Assembly (NCBI GenBank): GCA_003427395.1
Contig: BFEA01000470.1
Coordinates: forward strand, 331,342 to 352,273
Direction of reading: 5' to 3'
Length of the DNA: 20,932 nucleotides
Source: Chara braunii
Lineage: Eukaryota > Streptophyta > Charophyceae > Charales > Characeae
Shown: positions 1-7,225 of the stretch, piece by piece
Layout of the letters: each line of letters begins with the position of its first letter
Numbering within the stretch: position 1 is the stretch's first letter
Translations under genes and position numbers: made by a program
The notes under the pieces: model-generated
The model's database searches: none
The model's input: the letters and a program-made list of their open reading frames with translations, nothing else
Told to the model about the DNA's origin: nothing

Positions 1-107
1 AACTTACCCATCTGACCCCTCCGTAACCCAGAAATTTTAATTGTGGCCCGATGGACCACGGATCAGATATTAAACTGATCAGAACAGATACAGTGCACTA
101 GATCTTA

Positions 108-197
108 GTCCTTCGGGACATCCGTTAAAAATTGGAACGATACATAGAAGATTAGCATGGCCCCTGCGCAAGGACGACACGCATAAATCGAGAAATG
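108..197 (+). pseudogene. U6: U6 snRNA pseudogene, 3'-truncated, fused to SINE
   Basis: About 90 nt match plant U6 spliceosomal RNA. The 5' stem-loop (GTCCTTCGGGAC) is followed by CATCCGTTAAAA, TTGGAACGATACA, GATTAGCATGGCCCCTGCGC and AAATCGAGAAATG. The catalytic ACAGAGA box reads ACATAGA, while the AGC triad is kept. The last ~12 nt and the T-run terminator are missing. Six bases later a tRNA-headed SINE begins. No plant upstream sequence element or correctly spaced TATA box is seen before position 108, so this is a retrocopy rather than a working gene. An 11-nt imperfect inverted repeat (86-96 and 196-206, 10/11) flanks it and may be chance. Confidence 0.85.
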
Positions 198-203
198 TAC
201 TGT

Positions 204-730
204 ATCCAGCGGCCTAGCTCAGTTGGTTTGGCCCGCAAGTGGCAGTCAGGAGGTTGTGGGCTCTAGCCCCACAACCGCCTGCGGCACACTTAGTGCCAAC
301 CAGCCGTGGTAGTCCACTTGATACCTCTGATCGGTAATAGCAGGGTCGTTGGCCAACAGGGGTGTGAGTGTGAGTGTGAGTGGGTTGTGTGTGGTGTGTG
401 GGAGAGTGTTGGCCTTAGACACTGCTGTCACTCAATAGGGCCGGGGGGAAGGTGAAAAGGGAGGCGCAGCTACTGGCAAAATGCTGGGGCTTTGTGCTAG
501 CTGGACCCCCACCGGCGGCCCCACCCCATCCTTGACCACCATAGTTGGGGCGGGGGCAATATGCATCCCCTCTGATGGCTGGAGGGAGACAACAAAGCTA
601 GGTTCGCAGGGGTCCCCTGTATAAGCCTTAGGAGTAGGGGTAGGTATGTAGTGAAGGTGAAATGAAAGAAATTTGAAAGATGATGAAAGATTTGAGAGAA
701 GAATGTAGCGTAGTTTTGAAATAAGAGAGG
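204..730 (+). mobile_element. tRNA-derived SINE, copy 1
   Basis: The element starts ATCCAGCGGCCTAGCTCAG, which contains a good RNA polymerase III A box (TAGCTCAGTTGG). The B box about 40 nt later is decayed (GGCTCTAGCCCC). The body of about 530 bp aligns along its whole length with copy 2, which begins at 734. Shared blocks include the GTGTGGGAGAGTGTTGGCC stretch, the GGCCCCACCCCAT block, GCAGGGGTCCCCT and a purine-rich 3' end. There is no long ORF and no poly-A, because the second copy follows directly. The head-to-tail order could reflect tandem duplication or one insertion at the edge of another. Confidence 0.75.
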
Positions 731-733
731 AAT

Positions 734-1290
734 ATCCAGCGGCCTAGCTCAGTTGGTGAGGCACCCAAGCGGCATTCAGGAGGTTGTGTGGGTTCAAGCC
801 CCATGACTGCCTATGGCGCACTTAGTGCCAATGGACTGTGATAGTCCTCTGGATACCCCTAATCAGTATTAGCGGGGTCTATGACCAACACGGGTGTAAG
901 TGCCAGCGCGAGTGGGTTGTTTGTGGTGCGTGGGAGAGTGTTGGCCATAGCCTCTGCTGCTACTCGATGAGGGGTGTGTGGGAGAGTGTTGGCGATAGCA
1001 TCTGCTGCTACTCGATGAGGGGTGGGGGACGATGAGAAAGGGAGGCACAGCTACTGGCAAAATCGGTCTTTGCGTTAGCCGGACCCGCACCAGCGGCCCC
1101 ACCCCATCTCTGACCAACGCTGTTGGGGCGGGGGGCAACATGATTTACATCGTTTGCGAGGCCCTATGCTTGCAGGGGTCCCCTCTATTTAGTCTTTAGG
1201 AGTAGTGGTAGGAAGGTAGTGAAAGGCAAAAATAATTTGAGAGAAGAACGTAGTGTAGTTTTAGTAAAAAGAGGGGAAAAAAAAAGAGGA
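734..1290 (+). mobile_element. tRNA-derived SINE, copy 2
   Basis: This is the better preserved copy: A box TAGCTCAGTTGG at about 744-755 and B box GGTTCAAGCCCC at about 790-801, a normal tRNA-like spacing. The body matches copy 1 but carries an extra internal 48-bp duplication. The 3' end is A-rich (run of nine A at about 1275-1283), as expected for a SINE mobilised by LINE machinery. The exact 3' border is uncertain. Short reading frames in it are incidental. Confidence 0.75.
925..1020 (+). repeat. 48-bp tandem duplication inside SINE copy 2
   Basis: Two units (925-972 and 973-1020) differ at only a few positions; each runs from GGTGYGTGGGAGAGTGTTGG to CTACTCGATGAGG. SINE copy 1 has a single unit, so the duplication arose within this copy. 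Confidence 0.85.
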
Positions 1291-1420
1291 AAATATGGAC
1301 AAAACATTCAGTACCATGTCTTTCTCCATTTACGTTATGGAAAGTATGGAAAAAAAAGCTTTGAGCAGCATTTGTTTATCTTTTTCTTTGCATTTGTTTT
1401 AAAATTTTAATTCACAATAA

Positions 1421-1475
1421 GTCTGTCGCACCATAGAACTACCTCTACTCTATGGTGTAAGTGGGACATGGTCCT
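1421..1475. repeat. Unoccupied paralogue of the MITE pair's insertion site, with hairpin
   Basis: GTCTGTCGCACC followed by an inverted repeat (CACCATAGA at 1429-1437, TCTATGGTG at 1449-1457) matches 2131-2165 just left of MITE A. The bases after it (TAAGTGGGACATGG) resemble the sequence right of MITE B (3121-3140, TTAGTGGGGTTTGG). It therefore looks like the pre-insertion form of the site that received the MITE A-B pair. Confidence 0.6.
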
Positions 1476-2130
1476 GGGGCCAAGTCCCACACATCGGTTG
1501 AGGTAGCCCAACGCTCAGTTTCCAACCACAGTGCGACTTACAGCGACCTTGGAGATCACTTTCAGCCTTCAGGTACGTAGATCCAGCGGTGGAGAAACTG
1601 CACGATGTTTTCCGTTTATATATCTACTCCACTTGGGGTTGGGTAGATAGTTCGACGCTTCTAGAAAGGGTGGCATGGATTCAGGAGGGGATTTCACAGT
1701 TAGGGCGATGATTGCCTGACATCGCCTCTGCCTTTCGTTGTTGTGGTTGATGTGATTTCATGTCCGTTGCTAACCCGTGCTCTCTCTTTCGTTGCCGTGC
1801 TCGATGGACTCCCATTGTCCAAAACGTCGCGCAGGCGCATTACCTCCTTGGACTAGGGAATACACTAGAGCGTCCAGTTGAGGTAGTCCGATTTTCTGAG
1901 CCAGGAATGGGTCTACATTCATTCGAAGTTGATTCCAGCATGACCCCATGGATCCAAAGTGCGTCGCCTCCGGATAGGTACTCTCAGGCTGCCTATACCA
2001 GAAAAATGAATCATTTCACAACAGCATTCTTTTTATATTTTTTTCCCAATCGTGACAAAAGAAAACTAGATTACAAATTGCAAAACAAAAAGTGATAATC
2101 ATTATTTTATTCGTGAAAACACTGTCGAGT
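1476..2130. other. No recognisable feature
   Basis: A 655-base stretch of mixed composition. The longest frame (1760-2095) has no recognisable domain and ends in AT-rich sequence with T and A runs. I see no repeat, RNA gene or convincing exon here. Confidence 0.5.
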
Positions 2131-2136
2131 TTGTCG

Positions 2137-2165
2137 CACCGTTGAGCTACCTGAACTCTACGGTG
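2137..2165. repeat. Imperfect hairpin abutting MITE A
   Basis: CACCGTTGAG (2137-2146) pairs with CTCTACGGTG (2156-2165) with one mismatch. The paralogous hairpin at 1429-1457 has an A-T pair where this one has G-C, so the stem is kept while the sequence changes. The TTA target duplication follows immediately at 2166-2168. Confidence 0.6.
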
Positions 2166-2168
2166 TTA

Positions 2169-2685
2169 GGGCCTCGCCACACCACTCTTGAGGGGCCTCA
2201 CTGCACTACTCTCGAAATGTGTAAAACGAGAGTGAATCTTCCGCTAGAATATGGAAAGATGCACCGCCATGATTTATGTCTTTTGGGCATGTTGAGACTA
2301 GTGCAGCGAGGCCCGAGATGGTGGAATGTTTAGAGAGCTGTCAGACGTTTTCAAGAGTTTTCGGCCCCTGGTCACACAGCACTCTTGAAAGGGTGATGCT
2401 GCTGGACAAAGGATGCAAAAAGACAATCGTAGTATTATCGTACAGCTTTGTTGTTTACTTCAAGTTGGAATGGCGTCAAGATAATGACCTGATAACTCTT
2501 GAAAGTCAATAGTCCGTCAAGGGGTTGGCCAAGGACTCTTGAAAAGGCACTAGTTGCAGGCAGCCTGGGGTTTCGAGTCTCTCAAGAGCCACTCTGACGG
2601 GTCTTGAAAGCCCAACTTTCAAGAGGCTGTGTGGCCACACGGGAACTCTTGAAAAAGAGTTTTCAAGAGTGGTGTGGCGAGGCCC
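2169..2685. mobile_element. MITE A (GGGCCTCG termini, 3-bp TTA duplication)
   Basis: The left end GGGCCTCGCCACACCACTCT and the right end (2661-2685) are terminal inverted repeats that match across about 23 bp. TTA lies directly outside both ends (2166-2168 and 2686-2688). There is no transposase ORF, so it is non-autonomous. The interior is full of CTCTTGAAA and its complement TTTCAAGAG in both orientations, so the element can fold extensively. Without the nested element at 2193-2314 it is about 392 bp and aligns with MITE B. A 3-bp TTA duplication and GG-rich termini are typical of PIF/Harbinger-type MITEs, but other members here use TTT and GAG, so the superfamily is not settled. Confidence 0.8.
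2193..2314. mobile_element. 122-bp MITE nested in MITE A, GAG target duplication
   Basis: Ends GGGCCTCACTGCACTACTCT (left) and the complement of GGGCCTCGCTGCACTAGTCT (right) form inverted termini. GAG is duplicated on both sides (2190-2192 and 2315-2317). MITE B shows the uninterrupted sequence at the same place (CTCTTGAAATGGGGGAATG near 2708-2726), so the insertion is directly demonstrated within the window. The left subterminal region carries the 34-nt motif (2229-2262) also found in the element at 3244-3520. Confidence 0.85.
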
Positions 2686-2716
2686 TTAGGAGGGCCTCGC
2701 CACACCACTCTTGAAA
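2661..2716. repeat. Perfect 25-bp inverted repeat at MITE A/B junction
   Basis: The right terminus of MITE A (2661-2685) and the left terminus of MITE B (2692-2716) are exact complements separated by six bases (TTAGGA). A smaller hairpin just upstream (2645-2655 with 2660-2670, 11-bp arms, 4-nt loop) competes for the same strand. Confidence 0.95.
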
Positions 2717-3120
2717 TGGGGGAATGTTTTAAGAGCTGTCAGACGCTTTCAAGAGTTATGTTTTCGAGAGTTTTCGGCCCCTCGCCACACAGCAAGCACT
2801 CTTGAAAGGGCCATGGTGCTTAAGAAACAAAGGATGCAAAAAGACAGGACAGTCCTACTGCTTTCTTTGTTTCTTTCGGCCAGGATAATGGCCTGAAAAC
2901 TCTTGAAAGTCGATAGTCCCTCACGGGTTTGGCCAAGTACACTAGAAAAAGCACGAGTTGCAGGAAGCCTGGGGTTTCCAATCTTTCAAGAGGGCCTCTT
3001 GAAAAAGGGGTCCAAGTGGCTGCCACTCTGAAAGCTCTTGAAAGCCCCAAGTTTCAAGAGGCTGTGTGGCCACGCAGCAGCTCTTGAAAATGAGTTTTCA
3101 AGAGTGGCATGGCGAGGCCC
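2692..3120. mobile_element. MITE B, adjacent copy of the MITE A family
   Basis: The left terminus (2692-2716) and right terminus (3096-3120) are inverted copies with two mismatches over 25 bp. TTA follows on the right (3121-3123). On the left, TTA-GGA separates it from MITE A. The interior aligns with MITE A: GGAATGTTTTAAGAGCTGTC, AAAGGATGCAAAAAGACA, GTTGCAGGAAGCCTGGGGTT and AGAGGCTGTGTGGCCAC. There is no coding capacity. Close tandem placement suggests duplication of the element or insertion beside a resident copy. Confidence 0.8.
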
Positions 3121-3243
3121 TTAGTGGGGTTTGGCCCCCAGGGGGAGAAGGATAGGGGTGACTGATTTCCCTCTCCCCTCATGGTCATGCTACGAGACCG
3201 CTTTCGACTTATTTTGTTTGTTTGTTTTTGCCTTTGAGAGTTT

Positions 3244-3520
3244 GGGCCTCGCTCCACTATTCTTTTTTCTTTTTTCTTTTTTTTCTTTTTTTTAGGGGGG
3301 GGGGGGGGGGGAACAAAGCTCCAATCTATTCGTGGAGAGCAGCACGTGCTGGGAACCGGGTCCAGCGTCCCATATGGAAAATTACATCGAATTTAGAAAA
3401 TTTGAGATACCGGGGTCATTATGCACAAATGACAAAAGTCATGGTGGTGTGTATCTTTCCATGTTCTAGCTGAAGATTCATTTTCGTTTTGGACATTTCG
3501 AGAGTAGTGGACCGAGGCCC
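3244..3520. mobile_element. 277-bp MITE with TTT target duplication
   Basis: Termini GGGCCTCGCTCCACTATTCT and the complement of GGGCCTCGGTCCACTACTCT match at 18/20 positions. TTT flanks both ends (3241-3243 and 3521-3523). Inside are a T-rich tract, a run of 17 G (3295-3311), a ~57-bp block shared with 18256-18312, and near the right end the 34-nt motif (3451-3481). The right ~100 bp, read on the opposite strand, align with the left half of the nested element at 2193-2314, so the two belong to one family. Confidence 0.75.
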
Positions 3521-3567
3521 TTTACTTATTTGTTGTCAGAAATTTTGACGAAGAGAAGAGGAGAGAG

Positions 3568-3810
3568 AAGACTGCAAGGTGCGAGGCTGTGGGCTTAGCG
3601 CCCCATGACCGCCTGCGGTGCATTGTGATAGTCTCCTTGATACCCCTGATCAGTATTAGTGGGGTCTATGACCAACACGGCTGTGAGCATGAGCATGAGT
3701 GGGTTGTGCCCGGCCTTCAATTTTTTAAGATTTTGGGAAAACTGCCAGTTTTCCCTATTTTCCCAACACCGGCGGGGGTACCCAAAAAAAAAAAGAAAAG
3801 ACTGCAAGGT
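3568..3810 (+). mobile_element. 5'-truncated SINE with 13-bp target-site duplication
   Basis: AAGACTGCAAGGT occurs exactly at 3568-3580 and 3798-3810. The insert begins in the B-box region of the SINE family (GAGGCTGTGGGCTTAGCGCC) and follows the family to about 3705 (GCCTGCGGTGCA, TGATACCCCTGATCAGTATT, GAGTGGGTTGTG). It then diverges and ends in a poly-A stretch at 3784-3797. 5' truncation, an A tail and a 13-bp direct repeat are the signature of target-primed reverse transcription. The divergent 3' part holds an exact 10-bp inverted repeat (3735-3744 with 3746-3755). Confidence 0.85.
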
Positions 3811-4030
3811 TCGTGTTTTGAAAATATCTTTTCGTGATCTGTAAATTACTAACTTCTAAATCGTCAACATCACGACAAAGACCGACAAAGACCGACCAAC
3901 GGGTCTACACCCATGAACTGTTGAAATACAGATCCAAGTTCGAATCCACACGCAATCAGATGAGAGAATAAGATCGTTCTGAATTAGCTGGGGCTGGCTC
4001 GTTCAATGATGACATCTCAAGGCCCTCGCC

Positions 4031-4106
4031 CTTTGTCTACCTACATCTACATCTACATCTACATCTATCTACATCTACATCTATCTCTACATCTACATCT
4101 ACATAC
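4031..4106. repeat. (ACATCT)n microsatellite
   Basis: About twelve hexamer units of ACATCT with ATCT and CTCT interruptions. An open frame reading through it is a by-product of the repeat. Confidence 0.9.
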
Positions 4107-4440
4107 TACTAAAGGAAAAGCCGGGTCTCGCATGACGCCGGCGCGAGACCTGGTCTTCAGGTTAGGGACCCTGGGTGACGGGCCCAGGGACGAACTTGCA
4201 GCGACTATTGGGCCCACGAACGGGCGCAGGGCAAGAGGGAATAGGCGAGTGCCGTTTCGTGGCCGGGGGAGAAAGCCGGGAGGCCTGGTTTGCCTGGGCC
4301 GCGGGTTCCTGCTGCCTCATCCTCCTTTCCATGTTCTAGCGGAAGATTCATTCCATTTTGCTCATCCTATCGATGTAAGTAGCGTGGGGCCAGCCGCGGG
4401 GAGGGAGACGTCGCTGTGGGACGGTGAGTTGTTCATCCTG
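4107..4440. other. GC-rich segment with solo 34-nt motif
   Basis: GC-rich unique DNA, clearly unlike its AT-rich surroundings. It contains two short inverted repeats (TCTCGC/GCGAGA near 4123-4149, CCCTGGG/CCCAGGG near 4168-4188). A copy of the dispersed MITE subterminal motif lies at 4321-4351 (CTTTCCATGTTCTAGCGGAA). No recognisable protein or RNA is seen. Confidence 0.5.
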
Positions 4441-4445
4441 TCGAT

Positions 4446-4521
<76 letters not shown>
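4446..4521. repeat. (CT)n microsatellite
   Basis: About 75 bases of nearly pure CT, followed by TCTGTATTTATATAT, the same leader that precedes the ribozyme-bearing repeat near 6608. Confidence 0.95.
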
Positions 4522-4524
<3 letters not shown>

Positions 4525-4529
4525 GTATT

Positions 4530-4578
4530 TATATATCATCAAACAGAGCTGCCCGGTAAACTGTAGGCAGAGAGGGGG
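4530..4578 (-). repeat. Partial copy of the 6.7-kb ribozyme-associated repeat
   Basis: ATCATCAAACAGAGCTGCCC and GGTAAACTGTAGGCAGAGAG match the start of the units at 6667 and 6796. The copy stops before the hammerhead segment. It lies beside a CT microsatellite, as the 6667 copy does, so the repeat family is associated with this simple repeat. Confidence 0.8.
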
Positions 4579-4620
4579 AAGATGATATATTATGAAGGCG
4601 ATTCTCGTTGCCGATTATGA

Positions 4621-5343
4621 ATGTGTCCACCACCACCTGTCCTCTCGGGTCACAACTTATCACGGTTGATAGACAGGACCACTCTTGAACAGAGAGGACT
4701 CGCGCTCCCCTGGTGTAAACTATGCTCCAGTGCATTCCCATCTCGAAAAAGACCTGAGACAATAGAACATATTCTCCTGCAATGCCCCGGTGCGGTCTGG
4801 CTCTGGCGTTGGTGGGATAGGGTGTGGGAGCAGTTAGGAACAGGGGTACCCTGGCCTTGGGATTGGAAGGTGCTGCTTTTGGAAAGATGGCCCTTTGACC
4901 AACAGAATGACTTTACTCACAACATTTTCCAGCTAGGACGAAGGGCAGTACTATGGGCGCTTTGGAGACGACGCTGCACATATGAAATGGAAGAGGTCAG
5001 GCTGGACGGGCCAGAATTTACGGACAGCATACAACAGCAAATCCAAACGGCTATACGAGCAAGGTGGGAGGTAACCAAGTCACAGATCCAACACATACAT
5101 ACTGAAAATGAAATAAAACAGAGGATACATGATTTCTGCAAAAGCTGGCTCGGGGGGGAAACTGGAGGGAGGATTGGGAAAGTGGAATGGACTGGGGGAA
5201 ATGGGGGACAAAAGGAGAACAAGGGTGACCTGACAATTAACAGGGATTACAAACTCCTCTTCAACAACTGGACCAGCCTGGACGCCTCAATCCCGATGCG
5301 GCCAAATAGCCTGGTCGAGTTTTCCTGGTATGGGGGAGACTAA
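4621..5343 (+). pseudogene. LINE reverse transcriptase protein, C-terminal fragment (zf-RVT)
   Basis: Open frame of 240 codons whose first ~60 residues match the zinc-binding region that ends non-LTR retrotransposon polyproteins (zf-RVT). A helix with RTTLEQRGL is followed by a CCHC-like array: C-x2-C (WCKLC, residues ~31-35), then ETIEHILLQCPGAVWLW with the His and final Cys. In full elements this lies downstream of endonuclease and reverse transcriptase domains, both absent here. The remaining ~170 residues are Trp- and Gln-rich, with a Gly-rich stretch near residues 180-200, and I do not recognise them. The frame opens right after a stop at 4618, so the ATG at 4621 is probably not a native start. 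True LINE sequence may begin around 4660-4680. The frame shows no internal stops, so the insertion may be fairly young. Confidence 0.8.
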
Positions 5344-5733
5344 GAAACTCCTGAGTTGTGCGACCCAGCTTGTTGGTTTTCTCATTTCTAAAAAGTGCAG
5401 CTAGGGGAGGGTAAGGGAAGGGGGGAGCTAGTGTATAGCAGTAGATACTCGGCGCCGGATTTTAGGTGAAGAGCCCCCCCCCCCTTTTTTTTCTCTGTGC
5501 CTCCTGCTCAGTCAATCCCCTGGGTCCCAGGGTAATCAATGCTGGCAGGGTCTCCCCTTATGATACTGAATTACTGTGTAACATTCATGGGACGCTGGAC
5601 CCGGTTTCCAGCAGGTGAAGCTCCCCACCAATAGATGGAGCCTCTCCCCGGGTGGTAGTGATGTCTGCTCTTACCAGCAACACTATCACTGGCGGGGGGA
5701 CGTTTGGAAAACAAAAAAAAAAAAAAAAAAAAA
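4660..5733 (+). mobile_element. 5'-truncated LINE 3' end with 3' UTR and poly-A
   Basis: The fragment comprises the zf-RVT tail, a 3' UTR of about 365 bp (5344-5710) with a C12-T8 tract near 5477-5496, and a terminal A run at 5711-5733 with one C near its start. This is a typical 5'-truncated LINE-type insertion. I could not find a convincing target-site duplication: after the A run comes GTTAATTTAACG, with no clear match near 4580-4680. The 5' border is approximate. A related active LINE would be a good candidate to have mobilised the SINE and U6 copies in this window. Confidence 0.7.
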
Positions 5734-6557
5734 GTTAATTTAACGTATTATATAAATAATTGAAACGGTTTTCACCTTCTTGCAGTCACAGATGCGGGCC
5801 CTAGAGTTCAATTCCCAGACTTTACCTTACCCATGAACAGTATCGAGTTGACCCCCGAGTGTTTGAACCCGTGACCTGTGTTTCAGTAGTTGGGCGTATG
5901 TCTGTCGTAGGTCTGTGGAGATGTCGGGGTTCGATCTGTAGGTCTGTCGAGTAGGGGTTATAGCTGTGTAGAGGCCGTAGCTGTAGCATTCCCGAAAGGT
6001 CAAGATCGTAGCTGCTGCAGTCCCGAAAGGACAAGTCCACAAACTTTCGGAAGGTCCGGAAGCGCCCGGCCATTCATTGATTCGCTGCGTAAGCCATGTG
6101 GGAGCACTGCTACAGCCTCTTGTGCGAGGTGGTCTGCAAATCGCCCGAAGTCGAAGTGGGCTGAAGAGAGACAACGTAGCCATAGTCAATAGTAGTAGAG
6201 CGGCCATAGTCGCTGTAGGAGGAAGATAGGCTTTGCTGTGTGTGTGTGTGTGTGCAAGAGAGGGAAGCATGTGGAGTATTCAGGGTGATCCAGGGTTGAG
6301 TATGTGCAAACGGTGGTGTTGGACACAGTGAATGCGGGCGCCGAAGCGCCATAGTTTGCTGAGGCGATTTTGCATCTGAACTGTGTTCTCATTTTCCATA
6401 TCTCTGAGCTTTGAGTGGGCGCGCTGCGCCAGCGCGAATCGCCATCTGTTTGCATATTTGCGAAGTGGAAAAGAAAGCAAGTCTGATTGCATAATATACA
6501 AAACAGCCCCTTTTTTACTTAGTGGCTAGGGGACCAGAAGCCATTATGAATTCTTCA
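5734..6557. other. No gene seen; small duplication and (TG)n
   Basis: Mixed-composition DNA with no recognisable protein. It holds a two-unit 31-bp tandem repeat (5976-6006 and 6007-6036, CGTAGCTG...CCCGAAAGG) and a short TG microsatellite at 6237-6254. A lone B-box-like motif (GAGTTCAATTCCC, ~5805) has no A box partner. Confidence 0.5.
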
Positions 6558-6606
6558 GTTCTCCCTCTCTCTCTCTCCCTCTCTCTGTCTCCCTCTCTCT
6601 CTCTCT
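6558..6606. repeat. (CT)n microsatellite
   Basis: Interrupted CT repeat followed by TTCGTATTTATATAT, the same arrangement as at 4446-4535. Confidence 0.9.
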
Positions 6607-6733
6607 TTCGTATTTATATATGTATTATGTATTGTACTATTTTTACTATTTTATATATATATATATCGTCAAATAGAACTGCCCGGTAAACCGTAGGCAG
6701 AGAGGGAGAAGAGGACAACAAACGAGGGGCTGT

Positions 6734-6770
6734 GACAAACTGTTTCGTCGGAGTTTCACCGACTCATCAG
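6734..6770 (-). ncRNA. Hammerhead ribozyme-like motif
   Basis: Read on the minus strand from 6770 down. CUGAUGA core (6770-6764), stem II GUCGG (6763-6759) pairing perfectly with CCGAC (6751-6747) across a 7-nt loop, GAAA core (6746-6743), then a very short stem III (ACA 6743-6741 with UGU 6737-6735, 3-nt loop). It ends at GUC (6736-6734), the normal cleavage triplet. All invariant hammerhead core bases are in place. A minimal stem III is known from hammerheads in Penelope-like retroelements. Weak point: I see no stem I between the bases just before CUGAUGA (GCCUC) and those just after the cut (ACAGC), so this copy may be inactive unless it pairs more distantly or as a dimer. Confidence 0.7.
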
Positions 6771-6864
6771 GAGGCTATATATATCATATATATATCGTCA
6801 CAAACAGAACTGCCCGGTAAACGGTAGGCAGAGAGAGAGAAGAGGACAACAAACGAGGGGCTGT

Positions 6865-6895
6865 GACAAACTGTTTCGTCGGAGTTTCACCGACT
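6865..6895 (-). pseudogene. Truncated hammerhead motif (second unit)
   Basis: Same sequence as the full motif from stem II through GAAA, stem III and the GUC triplet (cut site after 6865). The CUGAUGA half of the core is replaced by AT-rich sequence beyond 6895. The predicted cut sites of the two units are 131 nt apart. It cannot act as a ribozyme by itself. Confidence 0.75.
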
Positions 6896-7047
6896 AATAT
6901 ATAGTTGATTCTTTGTCGACCCCAGGCAGCCTCGGGTGAGAGGATAAAATGTATGAACAAATTTGGTGTACCTGATCCTATGACTATTTTTATTTCCTAC
7001 TTACCTAGACCTCCAACTCAACACTGCTACTGCATCCCCCCACAATG

Positions 7048-7048
<1 letters not shown>

Positions 7049-7088
<40 letters not shown>
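7049..7088. repeat. Run of 40 C
   Basis: Uninterrupted C homopolymer, so 40 G on the other strand. Its length in the assembly is not reliable, because sequencing across it is error-prone. Confidence 0.95.
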
Positions 7089-7090
<2 letters not shown>

Positions 7091-7225
7091 TCTATAACGT
7101 GGAGGCATTGGCCTCACTCTGAAACTTCTCTCTATCTCTACCTATCTTGGAGTCACTCGTCCAGTCACAGTAATTGCTCCTACCTTATGTTACCGAATTT
7201 CCATACCAGGTGATCCTGGATTCCT

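Larger units (their letters stand above)
6667..6895 (-). repeat. Tandem ~130-bp repeat carrying hammerhead motif
   Basis: Two direct units begin CGTCAAATAGAACTGCCCGG (6667) and CGTCACAAACAGAACTGCCC (6796). They are nearly identical over CAGAGAG, AGAAGAGGACAACAAACGAG, GGGCTGTGACAAACTG and TTTCGTCGGAGTTTCACCGA. Unit 1 continues into CTCATCAGG, but unit 2 breaks off right after CGACT. An AT-rich spacer separates them. A third, shorter copy is at 4530-4578. Direct repeats with a hammerhead in each are typical of ribozyme-bearing retroelements (Penelope-like elements, retrozymes). No coding sequence of such an element is present here. Confidence 0.85.

Noticed and set aside
204-1290. Functional tandem tRNA genes
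   Set aside because: A and B boxes are present, but the acceptor and anticodon stems do not pair, and each is followed by a ~450-bp conserved SINE body.
1484-1496. GTCCCACACATCG, similar to the plant snRNA upstream sequence element (RTCCCACATCG)
   Set aside because: It has two extra bases, no TATA box at the required spacing and no snRNA sequence downstream.
3900-3960. Possible tRNA: AAGTTCGAATCC resembles a B box/T-loop
   Set aside because: No A box at the right distance and no acceptor-stem pairing could be found.
4006-4566. 186-codon open frame
   Set aside because: It runs through an ACATCT repeat and a CT repeat, which keep it open; the middle part has no recognisable domain.
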